A stretch of DNA of 64,000 nt from Monarcha castaneiventris obscurior (taxonomy: Eukaryota > Chordata > Aves > Passeriformes > Monarchidae). The stretch is taken from the NCBI GenBank assembly GCA_026261815.1, contig JAMPIT010000437.1, positions 5,716,001 to 5,780,000 of the forward strand. The letters are read 5' to 3'. Below, piece by piece: positions 51,961 through 62,669 of the stretch; positions within the stretch are counted from its first letter, which is position 1, and the number at the start of each line of letters is the position of its first letter. The notes under the pieces are model-generated. The model was not told the DNA's origin. It did no database searches and saw only the letters and a list, made by a program, of their open reading frames with translations. Both the position numbers and the translations under genes were made by a program.

Positions 51961-52914
51961 AGGGTTGAAATCACATAGTATTTTGTAATGTTGTTTGGCA
52001 TCTTTTGAAGTATAGCAGACTCCCACTAGCACACTTTATTACAGTGTAGTACCTTGCAAGTGCACTGTTTCCAAATTTTCAAAGTTAAAATGACTTAATT
52101 TTTTTTATAATAATTTAAAGGGGATTGACTGTAATTAAAGAGAAAAAAGAGTTTGAAAAATATCAAAGTAAAATATGCCCAAGCCAAAGACTGGCAATGT
52201 AAAAATTTCCAAAGCAGAAATGAGTCATATAAAATTAACTTTCTTAAGCACTGCTATGGCCTGTTAGTACAGCTATTGCTGTCAGCATTTTCAAGTTAAA
52301 CACCATTTACAATGATTTTATTTCACATCAAATTCAACTATAAGCCTAAATGCAAATGTCTCAGTAATAGTTTTTGTCCTGGTAAAACTTTGTATTTTAT
52401 TTCTTACAGAGGCAATTATAATGTCTGGGGGAATGTAATGCAAAATATATTATTGATGAAACCTTGAAGTTGGATAAACTAATCTATGCAGGCAAACTGG
52501 GTATTAAGTTAGTGCACAGACAGTTGGTATGAGGAAAAGTGGGAAAAGGGAAAGACTGACGTTTTGGAAGAGCAGTTTTGGGTGGGATGGACAGGAGCTT
52601 GGGCAGTTTCGGGAAGGTAAATGGTGGGGAGGTGGCTGGAGCAGGAGGATTTAGGTAGTGGGGCTGTGGCCTGGTGCAAATGAACAGAGATGTGGGATGG
52701 AATTTCTTCCCCTTACACCCAGTTTGAGAACAGTGTGTAAATGCATATACACAACACATCCCGACTAGCCCTGGAAGTCCTAAATTCTCCATCTGCTTCT
52801 TTGCTTTTATAAAGACTGCAATCCTATCCAGTGCCCTTCTCAAGGAGAACAGCATGAGCGGAGTGTTGATTCCAGTGGAAAAATGAGTGATTAATTCATG
52901 AACTAAGAAATGGG

Positions 52915-52942
52915 AGTGTGTGTGTGTGTGTGTGTGTGTGTG
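52915..52942 (+). repeat. TG microsatellite (about 13 units)
   Basis: Perfect TG run. Read on the minus strand it supplies the Thr-His repeats of a 212-codon open frame that is otherwise unconvincing. Confidence 0.95.
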
Positions 52943-55900
52943 GCTTCTCTCTCCGTGTTTGGCATCATTGTCTTGATGTTCACAAATGAGCAGAAAGAGT
53001 GAATAGTGAGAAAACTGAGCTGTACCCACCCTAATGGGAGGGAAGAGCTGTCCTGGAAGCAAAGCAAAGGCAGCAGCACAGCACGTCCCACAAGAAATGC
53101 ACAGACTCCGTAGCAGAGCCATTTATACTGATCTGATTACACTGCAGTTTTAATAAACCTCCCAGGTAGACTCTGCATATATCACAGATGCTGTTAGCTC
53201 CTATAAGGTCAGTAAATATTTCTGAGTTTTGTTTCAGGCAAATAGCTGTTTGCACACTAAACGTGTCTGAGAATGGGAAAGATCTGTGTTAGAAATACAT
53301 GCCCAGCATATTAGAGACCAGCTAAGGCTGCCTTTTTGCTACCTGATACCTGTCTGATGGGGAAGGAGGACCTTCCAGAAATCTTTCTGCAGGCCCCAGG
53401 AGTTCAGAAGTTCTGAGAAGGCAGCAGGAAAATACATCCATGTACCTATGCACATCTGGATGGCTCAGGATATTATAGCTCAGGTGGCCGATGCATTTGA
53501 TCATAGGCAAATTAACTCTTCTTTCAGCTGGACATCATCATGCAAGAGGTTTATCAATCCACCACAGACCCTATTCTTGTCATCTGGTCATCCTCTGTGT
53601 TGATATTAATGGTATCCTGGTCCACATGGCTGTGTATGATAAAATGAAATCAATGAGAAATTTTTGAAGAAGTTAAATACTCTATATCATTCATCTGGGC
53701 CAAAAAGGACTTACTAATGAAGAGACAGCTTTAGACTCAATTTAGCTATGTTTTACAGACCAGTCTGATCTCTCTGTTCTGTCTTCTGCTACAACACTGT
53801 TCACTCTTTCAGGCTGCATTCATCTTCAGTGGAATGTGAACAACTGGTGAGTTTTGTCATTTGTTTTTATCTGGTGGCTCTATGGAGTGACAAGGTACTT
53901 AATTGTCCTGCTTGTAAGTGAACTGGTTGCCAAGCCCATATCCCAAATGTGAGGGAAGGGAGAAATCATTACTGTACAAAATTAAGGCAGTGATGATGGA
54001 AATATCACATTATTTTTTTTGAATTACAGGGTAGTGTAATGTTGCTGTTGACAAGGGCACCATAATACCTTCTGCAAACAGGTTTTGCCAGGGACTTATA
54101 ACTTTGAAGAAATTTGTCTAGGCCTGAAACTTGGCATCATCTCGTTTAACAAGTACTAATTTGTTGTCATACTTTAAAGCCTTGCAAGTGCAGTGGGTGT
54201 TGAGTTCCATGATAAGCACGGCTATTGGCCCTTTAAACAGGTGACATTACATCTGCTTTGGGGGTTTTCCTAGGCACAAAAAGATCACAAGGACTTTGAG
54301 AAAAAGCACTCTGTATAGAAGGTACTGAGAAGAAAATAAAAATTAAAGACCCCTTCAAAATGAGATGAGCGAACAGCCCTGGATTTCTGGGTTTATGATT
54401 ATACAAGAAGACCACAATGCCTTTAGGACAATTCCTGGGTGAATTTTGTCTTTTCAGGACTGAGCACTAAGTGGCCCAAGAAGGACTCGCTGCGGGCAGC
54501 CCGTTAACACTTGCCACGCTTCCTGCTGTGCATGAGCCTGCTAATTGTCTCAGCTATTTATGAGCTGCATTTAATAACTGCAGCACCAGTCATAAAGCAT
54601 TTACAGTAGTATATTCATATTGCTTTTTGCTTGTTGGTTGCATAAAATGTTCATGTAAACTCACCTTTCTGTTTTGAAGGTATTGGAGGGTGGCAGGACC
54701 TTTCATGAAGACTATATTCTATAGTTTTCAAAAGCTTGGTTGATAAGGGATTGAAACAGGGAAAGTTGTCAAAAAAAAAAGTTTCTGGTGGTTCCATAAC
54801 AAGATGCTCCCATCAGGCTGGATGTAAATATGTTGCTTTTAAGGTCAAAGCGCAGGCAGAGAGTTTTGGAATGGCAGCTGTTAAGGCAATAATGATCTGA
54901 TAAAGCTGACTCTCCTGATTTCTTGTGTACAGTTAATTGAAAGGATATTTAGCTTTGGTTTGATACCTCTCTATAAACATTCTCCCCACAAATCAGTGGA
55001 AGTATAGAAATGTACATCAGCTTTATTGGTCATCAGCTTGGCTCTGTCCAGTATTCCAGGGTTTATGATCTCCTTTGCTGTCCCTACAGAGTGGCTTTAA
55101 AGCTCACTTGGTGCATATTCAGACTTCTGGCATTTTGCAGTTGCTATTTTATCTTTATAATAAAACATGTATTTAACAACAATTAAATGTTGAAACAGCT
55201 TGCTGGCAGATGGGGAGAGTTTTCTATCTCCTGAAGTTTTCAAAAATGTCTTTTGAAAATATGTTCATTTTATGGTCTGTGTTACAGAGAAGTCTGAACT
55301 AGAGTATTGTAGTGTTTTTTCTTGACTTCAATTTTTTTCCGTATTTCTATTGTCTTTCCCCCCCTGCCCCAATTCAGTATTATTGTGAATCTGTAGTGTT
55401 TTCTTTCTCCTTCCAATTCCAAGCCAAAACTATATTTAATACACAATCTTTAAGTCATGCCTACTTCCTTAACGAGCTGAACACCAAATACTAACTAGAA
55501 CGGGTGATAGAGATTGCATGGCACAAATGATCTGTGCCTTGAGAACCAGGAGACCCCTTTCTAAAATTACTTTTGTAATGGCTAAATGCAGTGCAGGCCC
55601 TGACCTCAGATACTTCAAGGTAAGTTGTGCTGTGTCCTTAGACTGAAACAATGAGTTTAGAAATATTAGTGGAAAAAGTGAAGTTAACAACTGCAGCTAC
55701 TCTTGTATTCTTTGCATTCTTTAACTAAAGGACATGCGTTGCTAATAAGATCCCATACTCCAAAGACTGGTCTCAAATATAAAACTGAATTGAATATTGA
55801 TTTCTTATTTTAGTTCATTTAGCTGCTTGCTTGTTTGTTGTTTTGTTTTGGGTTTTTTTCTGAAGTGAGGTAACTGGTTTTGGTGCTTTGAATGAAAATT

Positions 55901-56534
55901 GAATTTCTGAGATGCTAAGCTGTGGAATGGGGTTACTACTCATCGGCATTAATAACCATTCCAAGAAATTTCATATGAATTTTTATTATGCATTTATATG
56001 TAGATTTAAATAAGCTGTATTAATACACTCCATTGAACAATAACACACATTTTTTTGAATGTCATAAATATGGGGAAAACTTAACTACCACAGATAGGCA
56101 ATGGTCAACATTTATAAGCTCAGCAAGATTAATATTTTCCATGAAATTGCATCTGAAAAACTGCCTTAATTCTGGTTTATGGCTAGTACTGCAGTAATCT
56201 GCCAAGGGTTCACTTACTTGGCTAAACCAGTTCGTTAAATGACTTCAGGAATTCTAGAGCCAAAATTATGTGTTTATGAAATGCAGTGGGGATTTGCTTT
56301 GCTTTAAAGGACAAAACACCAGTCTTTAATTTCTAATAAAAAGCAATATGAAGAAGAGTTGGAAAGATGATGTTGTTGGGCGGTTGATATTACCTAGCAG
56401 TGATCTCTGTCACTGATGGTTTAAAAATTAATCCTTCCACTAACAGAAGAGGAGACAGAGTGAAAGGGCAGATGAATAGCTGGAAAAATACTTACCTCAA
56501 TTTTCTGAATAATATTAATACATGTTTTGATGTC

Positions 56535-56760
56535 CAGTTGGTGCTTGGCAGGAAGCTCTGCAGCAGGCATCAGTTCTGGGGCTGGTGTTATTAAATATCT
56601 TCCTGAACAACCTGGATGGAGAGGCAGAGTGCTCCCTTGGGAGATCTCAGGGTGATGCACAACTGTGGGCATTGGGGTGCTGAAGTTCAGAGGATCCTTC
56701 ACGACCCTGAGGGCTGGGCTAACAAAGCCCACAAAGGGCAGCCACAGCAGATTTGCAACT
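56535..56760 (+). mobile_element. Probable CR1 LINE fragment from the ORF2 end
   Basis: 'catcagttctggggctggtg', 'aaatatcttcctgaacaacc', 'tggatggagaggcagagtgc' and, after a gap, 'gctaacaaagcccacaaag' resemble the reverse-transcriptase end of CR1 ORF2 (the part coding the 'DDT'-type segment), heavily degraded with internal loss. The open frames crossing it on either strand do not preserve the protein. Confidence 0.5.
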
Positions 56761-58266
56761 CTTTGACTTTGCAACCATTTGTTGACTCCACGGGAATTTA
56801 AAGAGTAAACGTGCAATCATTATTTAAATAAACAATGCAGGCTTTCACACTAATTTAAGAGGCTTTAGTTCAGCTCACTCTGTTGCTCCCACTGCATATG
56901 GAAGAGTTTGGGCTGCAGGTGGAGAATTGATTTGCAAAGTGACTGGAATGGTGACTTGGAAGGTGTGGGCTCCCTTGGCTGTTGCCAGGCTGTGTGACAG
57001 TTATGGGTGAGGGATATTTATATGGCTGTAGGGGGAAAATGGGATCTGTAAATTGGTATTGTATAGAGGCAGATAGCCTTTCAGGGGACAATAGGCTGTT
57101 TCATTATATTGGAGCTTGCAAGCGGTTTGCTCTCTTCAGAGAGCTTCAAAAAGCTGAATTCCACTTTGCCATTACACTGGGTTCCTCTATTATGTGGTAA
57201 TGTTATTTGGAGGTGAGTCTTGGAGAGTGAAAATGCCTTCAAACATAAAAATGGAGTGATAATGTAGTGTTGTAGGTGTCAGTCTAGTGTTCATGACTAT
57301 GAGAGGTTTCATATCTTTATCTTCATTTTATTCTAATTGAGAAGTGAGTCTGATGTTTGAAAAGCCCTAAATTACAGATGCTTATGTGTTGGAATGGCTA
57401 TTGTCAGAGTATGGGAGAAAAGGCACCCTGTAGTTGCAGTCTGTCAAAAAATGATTTGTTGAAAATTGACTTTGAGTGTTTGTACTGGAGGTCAGAGTTC
57501 CCTTTAGAGGGCTTCTACTTCCATAGAAATATCTAGAAGTGCCACAGTTATGCCTTGCTATTAAAAGAATGATTTCGTTACAAATACTTACCTGGCAGTG
57601 CTTTTGATTCATTAAAATGGGAAAAATAAGTGGAGCAAAACAGCTGGGACAATTTCTAAGTAAATTCATCAGTCATTCAGGAACTATGCATTTAAAATAC
57701 CTATAAATAATAGAATGCTCCCTCTAAATGGAAGCCTTTTATTGATATGTAAGTACAGTGTCACCCTGAAGTTTCTTTTTTAATTTATCATTTTCTTGTG
57801 TTTAGAATCAGATCAGGCAATTCATATTGTTTCCAGCTTTTCAACTTTATTTTAGCCGCATTATTTTGTATTGTGTGTGAAATGAAATTGTTGCACACAG
57901 TTGTTAAGCTTTAAAATTACTTTCAGGTAACAAATAATTGTTTTGGAAACTCTGAGTCTTCACTCAATTTTTTAATATTATCTCGAGGACTGACAAAATA
58001 ATTGGATAATTTCAGTGGTTTGCCATTGGCACTTTTAAATTTCCTTTATTCGTATTCTTACAATATATTCCCATAAATATCTTCTTTCTTCTGTGATGAT
58101 GTTAACTGCTGATCCTACAAAACAAGACAGGGCAATGGAAATGGGGAGAGTGAAATAGTGAGAACCCAGTTTTTTGGGTTTTATTGTTTGTTTAGTTCTT
58201 CCAGGTTTACAAAGATTAAATAAATTATGTATGTGTGCATACAGAAACAAACATTTAGGTTTTAAA

Positions 58267-58280
58267 TTTTGTTTTAATAG
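58267..58280 (+). other. Splice acceptor of the NAALADL2 exon
   Basis: The T-rich run ttttgttttaatag ends in AG at 58279-58280, directly before the coding frame becomes recognisable. It sets the exon start with one base of the first codon supplied by the upstream exon (phase 1). Confidence 0.85.
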
Positions 58281-58782
58281 ATAAAAAGATGGCCTATCAC
58301 AAAGTGAATGCAGACCAGAGAGCACAGGGGCACTCTCCATACCTAGACAACGATGAGCTCCAAGCCACAGCGTTGGAACTGGAATGGGACATGGAAAAAG
58401 AGCTGGAGGAGCCTGGCTTTGACCATTTCCGACTGGATGGTGCAGCCCAGCGTCACCTGGGGAACTCGCAGAGCCCTGACCTCGACCTGGAGCCCATCCA
58501 GCCTTCCTCTTCTCCAAAGGGAAGATTCCAGAGGCTTCAGGAAGACCCCGACTACATCTCCCACTACATGAGACAGGCACCAAAGAGCAACCGCTGCAGC
58601 TTTTTTCGGATACTGAAAGTATTTTGCACTGCTTTGATTTTATTTATTTTTGGAACTGTGATAGGATATTATGCACGCAAGAAATGCCCTTCTCCCCCAA
58701 CACCTCAAGAACCAAATAATCCTCATATCTACCATGAAATTCTCAAGGAAATCAAAGCTGAAAATATTCAACAGATTTACAG
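58281..58782 (+). CDS. NAALADL2: NAALADL2 internal coding exon (N-terminal tail, membrane span, start of ectodomain)
   Basis: NAALADL2 is a predicted single-pass type II membrane protein related to glutamate carboxypeptidase II (M28B / transferrin receptor family). The family view is that this paralogue may be catalytically inactive; the domain that would decide this is not in the window. The exon begins after the acceptor gttttaatag with two bases completing a split codon, then Lys-Lys-Met. The Met at 58289 matches an internal Met of the longer human protein, whose extra N-terminal residues lie on an earlier exon. Counting from that Met there are 165 codons: an acidic cytosolic tail with LDNDELQATALELEWDMEKE (about 19-38), a conserved SPKGRFQRLQ block (about 75-84), a hydrophobic span at about 111-128 with a GxxxG (GTVIG), and basic RKK just after it. 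The exon ends within an Arg codon at AG|GTATGT. Reading past the donor meets a stop at 58808-58810. The exon is visibly richer in G+C than its flanks. Recognition is by remembered similarity to the human protein and is strong. Confidence 0.93.
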
Positions 58783-58788
58783 GTATGT
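58781..58788 (+). other. Splice donor of the NAALADL2 exon
   Basis: AG|GTATGT is a near-consensus donor. It falls inside the Arg codon where similarity to NAALADL2 stops, and the frame meets a stop codon 25 bases further on, so the exon ends at 58782 (phase 2). Confidence 0.88.
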
Positions 58789-61132
58789 ACCTTGGCAGGA
58801 TTTTGTCTAAATGCTCTCAGGTGCCACTGTTAAGTCTGTATGTGATTCATTTTATGTGGAATCTTATTTACAAACCCTGATTTTTGATTTTTTTTTATGT
58901 TTGGTTTTATCATGACACTTGGGAGGTGTTCATAAGCACATACAAAATTCGTTAATTTTTAATAATGCATATTCATGCTAATCATAATAGGTTTTGCTTT
59001 TATAGTGTTCTGTTGCTAAATATATTATTATCTTTAATGTAAAAGAATTGGAAAACACAGATAATTCAAATTGAATTGAAATATAGACAATAGAGCAGCT
59101 GTCCTAGATCCAGCTGACTGCCAAATAACGCTATTGAAAAGCAAGGTTGATATGATGTTTTGTAATATTTGGTGCTTTAAGAAATCCCCATCTAATTTTT
59201 GGCACACAAGTGAACCCTAGCTGGTGTTTTTTCTCTCTATGGTAAATTAAACCTTTATTCTCCATGGGTTTAGGATGGAAAATTTGACCTTTGCACTTTG
59301 AAAGATGGTGATTTGTTTATTTTTTTTTTAATTTTTCATTACCTGTTCTAAGAATACAAATTGTTGCAAAATACCTACTGACTGGGTTTGATTTTAGTTT
59401 TTTTTCAATGTGGAATCTTTTCACTACTTTGACAGTCTATATAACACGTTTGTATCAGAGTATAATCACTTTTCTGTAGCAATGAGTGTGGAAGAAAATA
59501 GGTTTTCCTGCTGAATTCTGAAAGTTGTTTCTATATGGGAAGGGGAGATGAGCTTATTTTTGGCTTCTGAATGCAAAGTTCCTTTTTCATGTTAAAGGTA
59601 ATGAATGTATGGCAGATTTTTTGATCAGTACCAGTTCAGAAGCAGCAGAACTCCCATACCTGAAGTTATAAAAGATGGTTGTCATGGTCATCCAAAGAGG
59701 TGTTCTTGAGCAGATCAGAAATACATCAAAAGTAACCACAAGGCTGTTCTAAAAATATTTTTCTTTTATTATATTTGCTAAGCCAAGTTCTTAAATCCTG
59801 TAGTGGCTAATAGCATGTTTTGAGCCAACACTGTTATTAAATTCAAGAGAAAAAGTACATATGAAGCATTTCATGTCAGTTTTCATGTGCCAAACTGATT
59901 CTACTTCATACAAATCTAATAAATTTCATAATGGGAAAGGGTACAGATGATGAAAAATGTTGATTTTTAATGTAAAAAATTAACTACTTTGTCTTTCAGA
60001 GAGTAAATTGAACTGAATTCTGTCATTAGGCTTCATCACAACCAAAGTATTGGAGTAGTCTCAGCCCTAAGATTGGGTGTTACACAAATTACAGCCAATT
60101 GCTGGCATGTCTGCCAGACTCAGGATAACACTTCAGTGCTTTGTGTTTGGGGACTAGGAATCACTTGCCATTCTGTTATTTCTAAGGGTGGTTTAAAACC
60201 ATCCCTTTTCAAACCCTTCATCACTCGTCATGTAATTTCAGCTTGCTATTAGGATATTAGTGAGAATCTGAACTTTCGATAAAACGAATTACGTGAATAC
60301 TTTGGAACTTAAAAAACTTTGGTAGTTGCCATCCTTTAACATAATCCTTAATATTTGTTTAGGTTTCTTTTCTATTTAATGGCATAATTTCAGTAAATGT
60401 AGTCATACATTAATTCAGCTACCTGTCAATTCTGTATATAAATATATAATCAATGCTTTTAGCACACTGCATTATCCACAAGGTTTTTTCTAACCCAACA
60501 TTTTGGTCTGAGACAGCTTTTATCCCATGTTGTGTTTAGTTGCTTTCCCTCAACATCTGCTTGGCAGGAGTCAGAGCGACTGCAATGAAACCTGGGCGTG
60601 TGTCTATGAGTACAGAACATGCAACATATGTTGCTTGGGTAAAAAAAAAAAAGCCCAAACCTGACAAAATCAATATATGTTATTGGAAAACTTCCTTCAG
60701 TAAAATAGTTTGAGTTACTAGGAATAAGTGGCAGCTGCTTAGCTTGCAATTTCTAAATGTTACTGAGCATGACATTAATTTAATTTTCGTTGTTTACTCC
60801 TTAGATCAGGCTCAGATGTTATGGGAGTTTGCTAACAGTCCTGTAAAGGAATTAGGAGAAAAAAAAAACCTGTTTAAGAGACACAGAGGTGCCAATCATA
60901 TTGCTGGAGCAGATACCACCTTAATGTACTTGGAGGTCTGGAGTGGGAGCTTTCTCTTGGGGTGAAATCTGCTTGTGGTCAGAGGAAGCTTTGAGGATTT
61001 GACCCTTTGTACTTCTAAAGAGGTTGTGTAAGGGCGCCAGGGGACTTGTGTTGGTTTTGTTTGGATTTGGACTGGATTCTGTGTGAGTTGAATGAGCCCT
61101 GTCTACCAATCCCTGTTAGGGATGGAGGATGG

Positions 61133-61285
61133 TTGCTGCCCAGGGAAGTGGTTGAGTCCCTATCCCTGGAGGGATTTAAAGGACGTGTGGATGTGGCACT
61201 TAGGGACATGGTTTAGTCACCTTGTCACTGAGCAGTGCTGGCTTAATGGTTGGACTCAATCTTAGAGGTGTTTTCCAGCCTGATA
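61133..61285 (+). mobile_element. CR1 LINE 3' fragment, about 150 bases
   Basis: 'gctgcccagggaagtggttg', 'ccctggagggatttaaagga', 'cgtgtggatgtggcacttag', 'gcagtgctggcttaatggtt' and 'ttttccagcctgatat' follow CR1 order closely. It lacks the final gattctat repeats. Confidence 0.9.
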
Positions 61286-61830
61286 TAACAGCAGTTAGTG
61301 TTCATGGATTGCTCGATTGGGATATTCTGGTCTTCCTCTCTAGCTTCTCCACTGGAAGCTCGTGGTGGGCTCCTCTTCTTTCAGTCCCATCCTGGCTGTC
61401 TACATCACCCCAGCTCCATGTTAAGCTTTCTTTTTTTTCCCCCCCAGCATCCGTACTAGAAATTATTATGTAAGAAAACTCAGTGTGTTGGCTTTTATTG
61501 CTTCAACTTTGCACCTTGTTCCCCGTGAGATGGGAATGCTACAGAATTTCTGTGCAATTTAGCACAGTTGTAATTACTGGTCTTGGCCAAGTTGCTTAAT
61601 GAATGGTACAGCCTAAATCAACATTATCTCTGTGAGCTTTTTTGGACGTTTCCCCACCCCCTGTAGGGAGGTGCTTGCATTGTTGATGATAAAAAGTAGA
61701 AATCAGTTCATTCCTGATGTTTCAGAGGTTTCAAGATGAGTTGTCAGAGGTGCCTGAAGGAGAAAAGTAATTGCCACAAAAAGAATGAAGAGTTTTTCTA
61801 ACTTAGCACACTGCATTTAAAACTGGGACC

Positions 61831-61849
61831 AAAAAAAAAAAAAAAAAAA
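61831..61849. repeat. A homopolymer (19)
   Basis: Uninterrupted A19 run, about 550 bases downstream of a CR1 end and not part of it. Confidence 0.92.
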
Positions 61850-62465
61850 GACCAATATTATTAATAGGACTCAGTAAATCCAGCAGTTCATTTGTGGTAA
61901 AATCACACATAATTCTGTAAATATCACTGGGCTGCTGGGAATCCAGTAATTATATCTGTTTGTGCCATGAATATAACTTTTCATCGTTCTTTTCTGGAAG
62001 ATATATGACAAGGTTTAAGTTCAAGTTACGTGTAACTTGGCTCCAAAAGGCATTCAGGGTGAGTATGAAACGGGCATAAATTCCACGTCCAAAAGAGGCA
62101 GAAGCTGAAACACGGAATACTTCGGGCACTGCGTACATTTATATCCATAACCAGCAGAACTTACCAGGGCAAAACAGATGGATAAAGGTGGTAAAATTGA
62201 TAGGCAGAAAGCAGGTTATCTCCTGGGACAGGTGGGTTGAGAGTCCATGGCAAGACTGAGTTTTTGGAGCCCGTTTAGAGAGCGTGTCAGGAGGGCATGG
62301 CTGGAGAGGAGTGACCTGTGCCTCGAGCCACGCTCCCCAAGCAATGTCTGCAACTCCAAAATGTCATTACACTGGAAAAGGCCCTGCTCTCCAAAGGGAT
62401 GAATGCATTTGGATGTGGAAGTCTCTACAGTTTATAATAAATGCTGAAGGTCATAAGATGCAGAC

Positions 62466-62669
62466 CTTCAAAAGTACAGAAACGCCCACCACCAGTTTCA
62501 GTGGGCAGTGTGCTGTTGAGTTCTCAAAAGTGAATTTGTGATGAAAATATGCATAATTTTCAATGAGATCTGACTTCTTTAAGCTACTTTCTAAAATGGC
62601 ACTCAGATTTCTACTGTCTTCTATTTCTTCTAAGTGCTTTTGAAATTCATCTGGTTTTGCTTTCTCACT
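62466..62669 (-). other. Candidate unrecognised antisense coding exon (A)
   Basis: The minus strand shows a strong acceptor (ccaccccctttttcatacag) followed by exactly 68 open codons (204 bases, phase 0 to 0), ending TTGAAG|GTCTGC, a weak but possible donor; TGA follows four codons later. The translation starts SEKAKPDEFQKHLEEIED, a charged coiled-coil-like stretch, and ends PLKLVVGVSVLLK. No family is recognised. The weak donor is the main doubt; an earlier donor at a GTGGGC is also possible. Confidence 0.22.

Larger units (their letters stand above)
50653..58280 (+). other. Presumed NAALADL2 intron, segment 5 (immediately upstream of the exon)
   Basis: The intron directly preceding the coding exon. 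It holds CR1 fragments at 51.5 and 56.5 kb, a TG microsatellite at 52.92 kb, T/G-rich low-complexity sequence at 51.66-51.95 kb, a candidate minus-strand exon at 51022-51190 and a compact AT-rich block at 54.49-54.64 kb that may be conserved non-coding sequence. The longest minus-strand open frame (52484-53122) crosses the TG repeat and looks spurious. Confidence 0.65.

Noticed and set aside
52484..53122. Longest minus-strand open frame, 212 codons
   Set aside because: It crosses the TG microsatellite (giving Thr-His repeats) and ends in Pro-rich low-complexity sequence. It has no domain, no convincing splice or promoter context and no resemblance to a known protein.
54233..54415. Minus-strand segment after a strong acceptor (ccttctatacag) with 20 or so open codons
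   Set aside because: Only a weak donor (GAT|GTAATG) is available, and it does not join candidate exons A or B in phase.
57411..57440. ATGGGAGAAAAG as a possible short upstream NAALADL2 start exon
   Set aside because: Only the first three residues fit the human start. The following residues do not match and there is no suitable donor before the stop.
58035..58583. 182-codon minus-strand open frame
   Set aside because: It lies opposite the real NAALADL2 exon and runs into its intron; it is a shadow of the G+C-richer coding strand.
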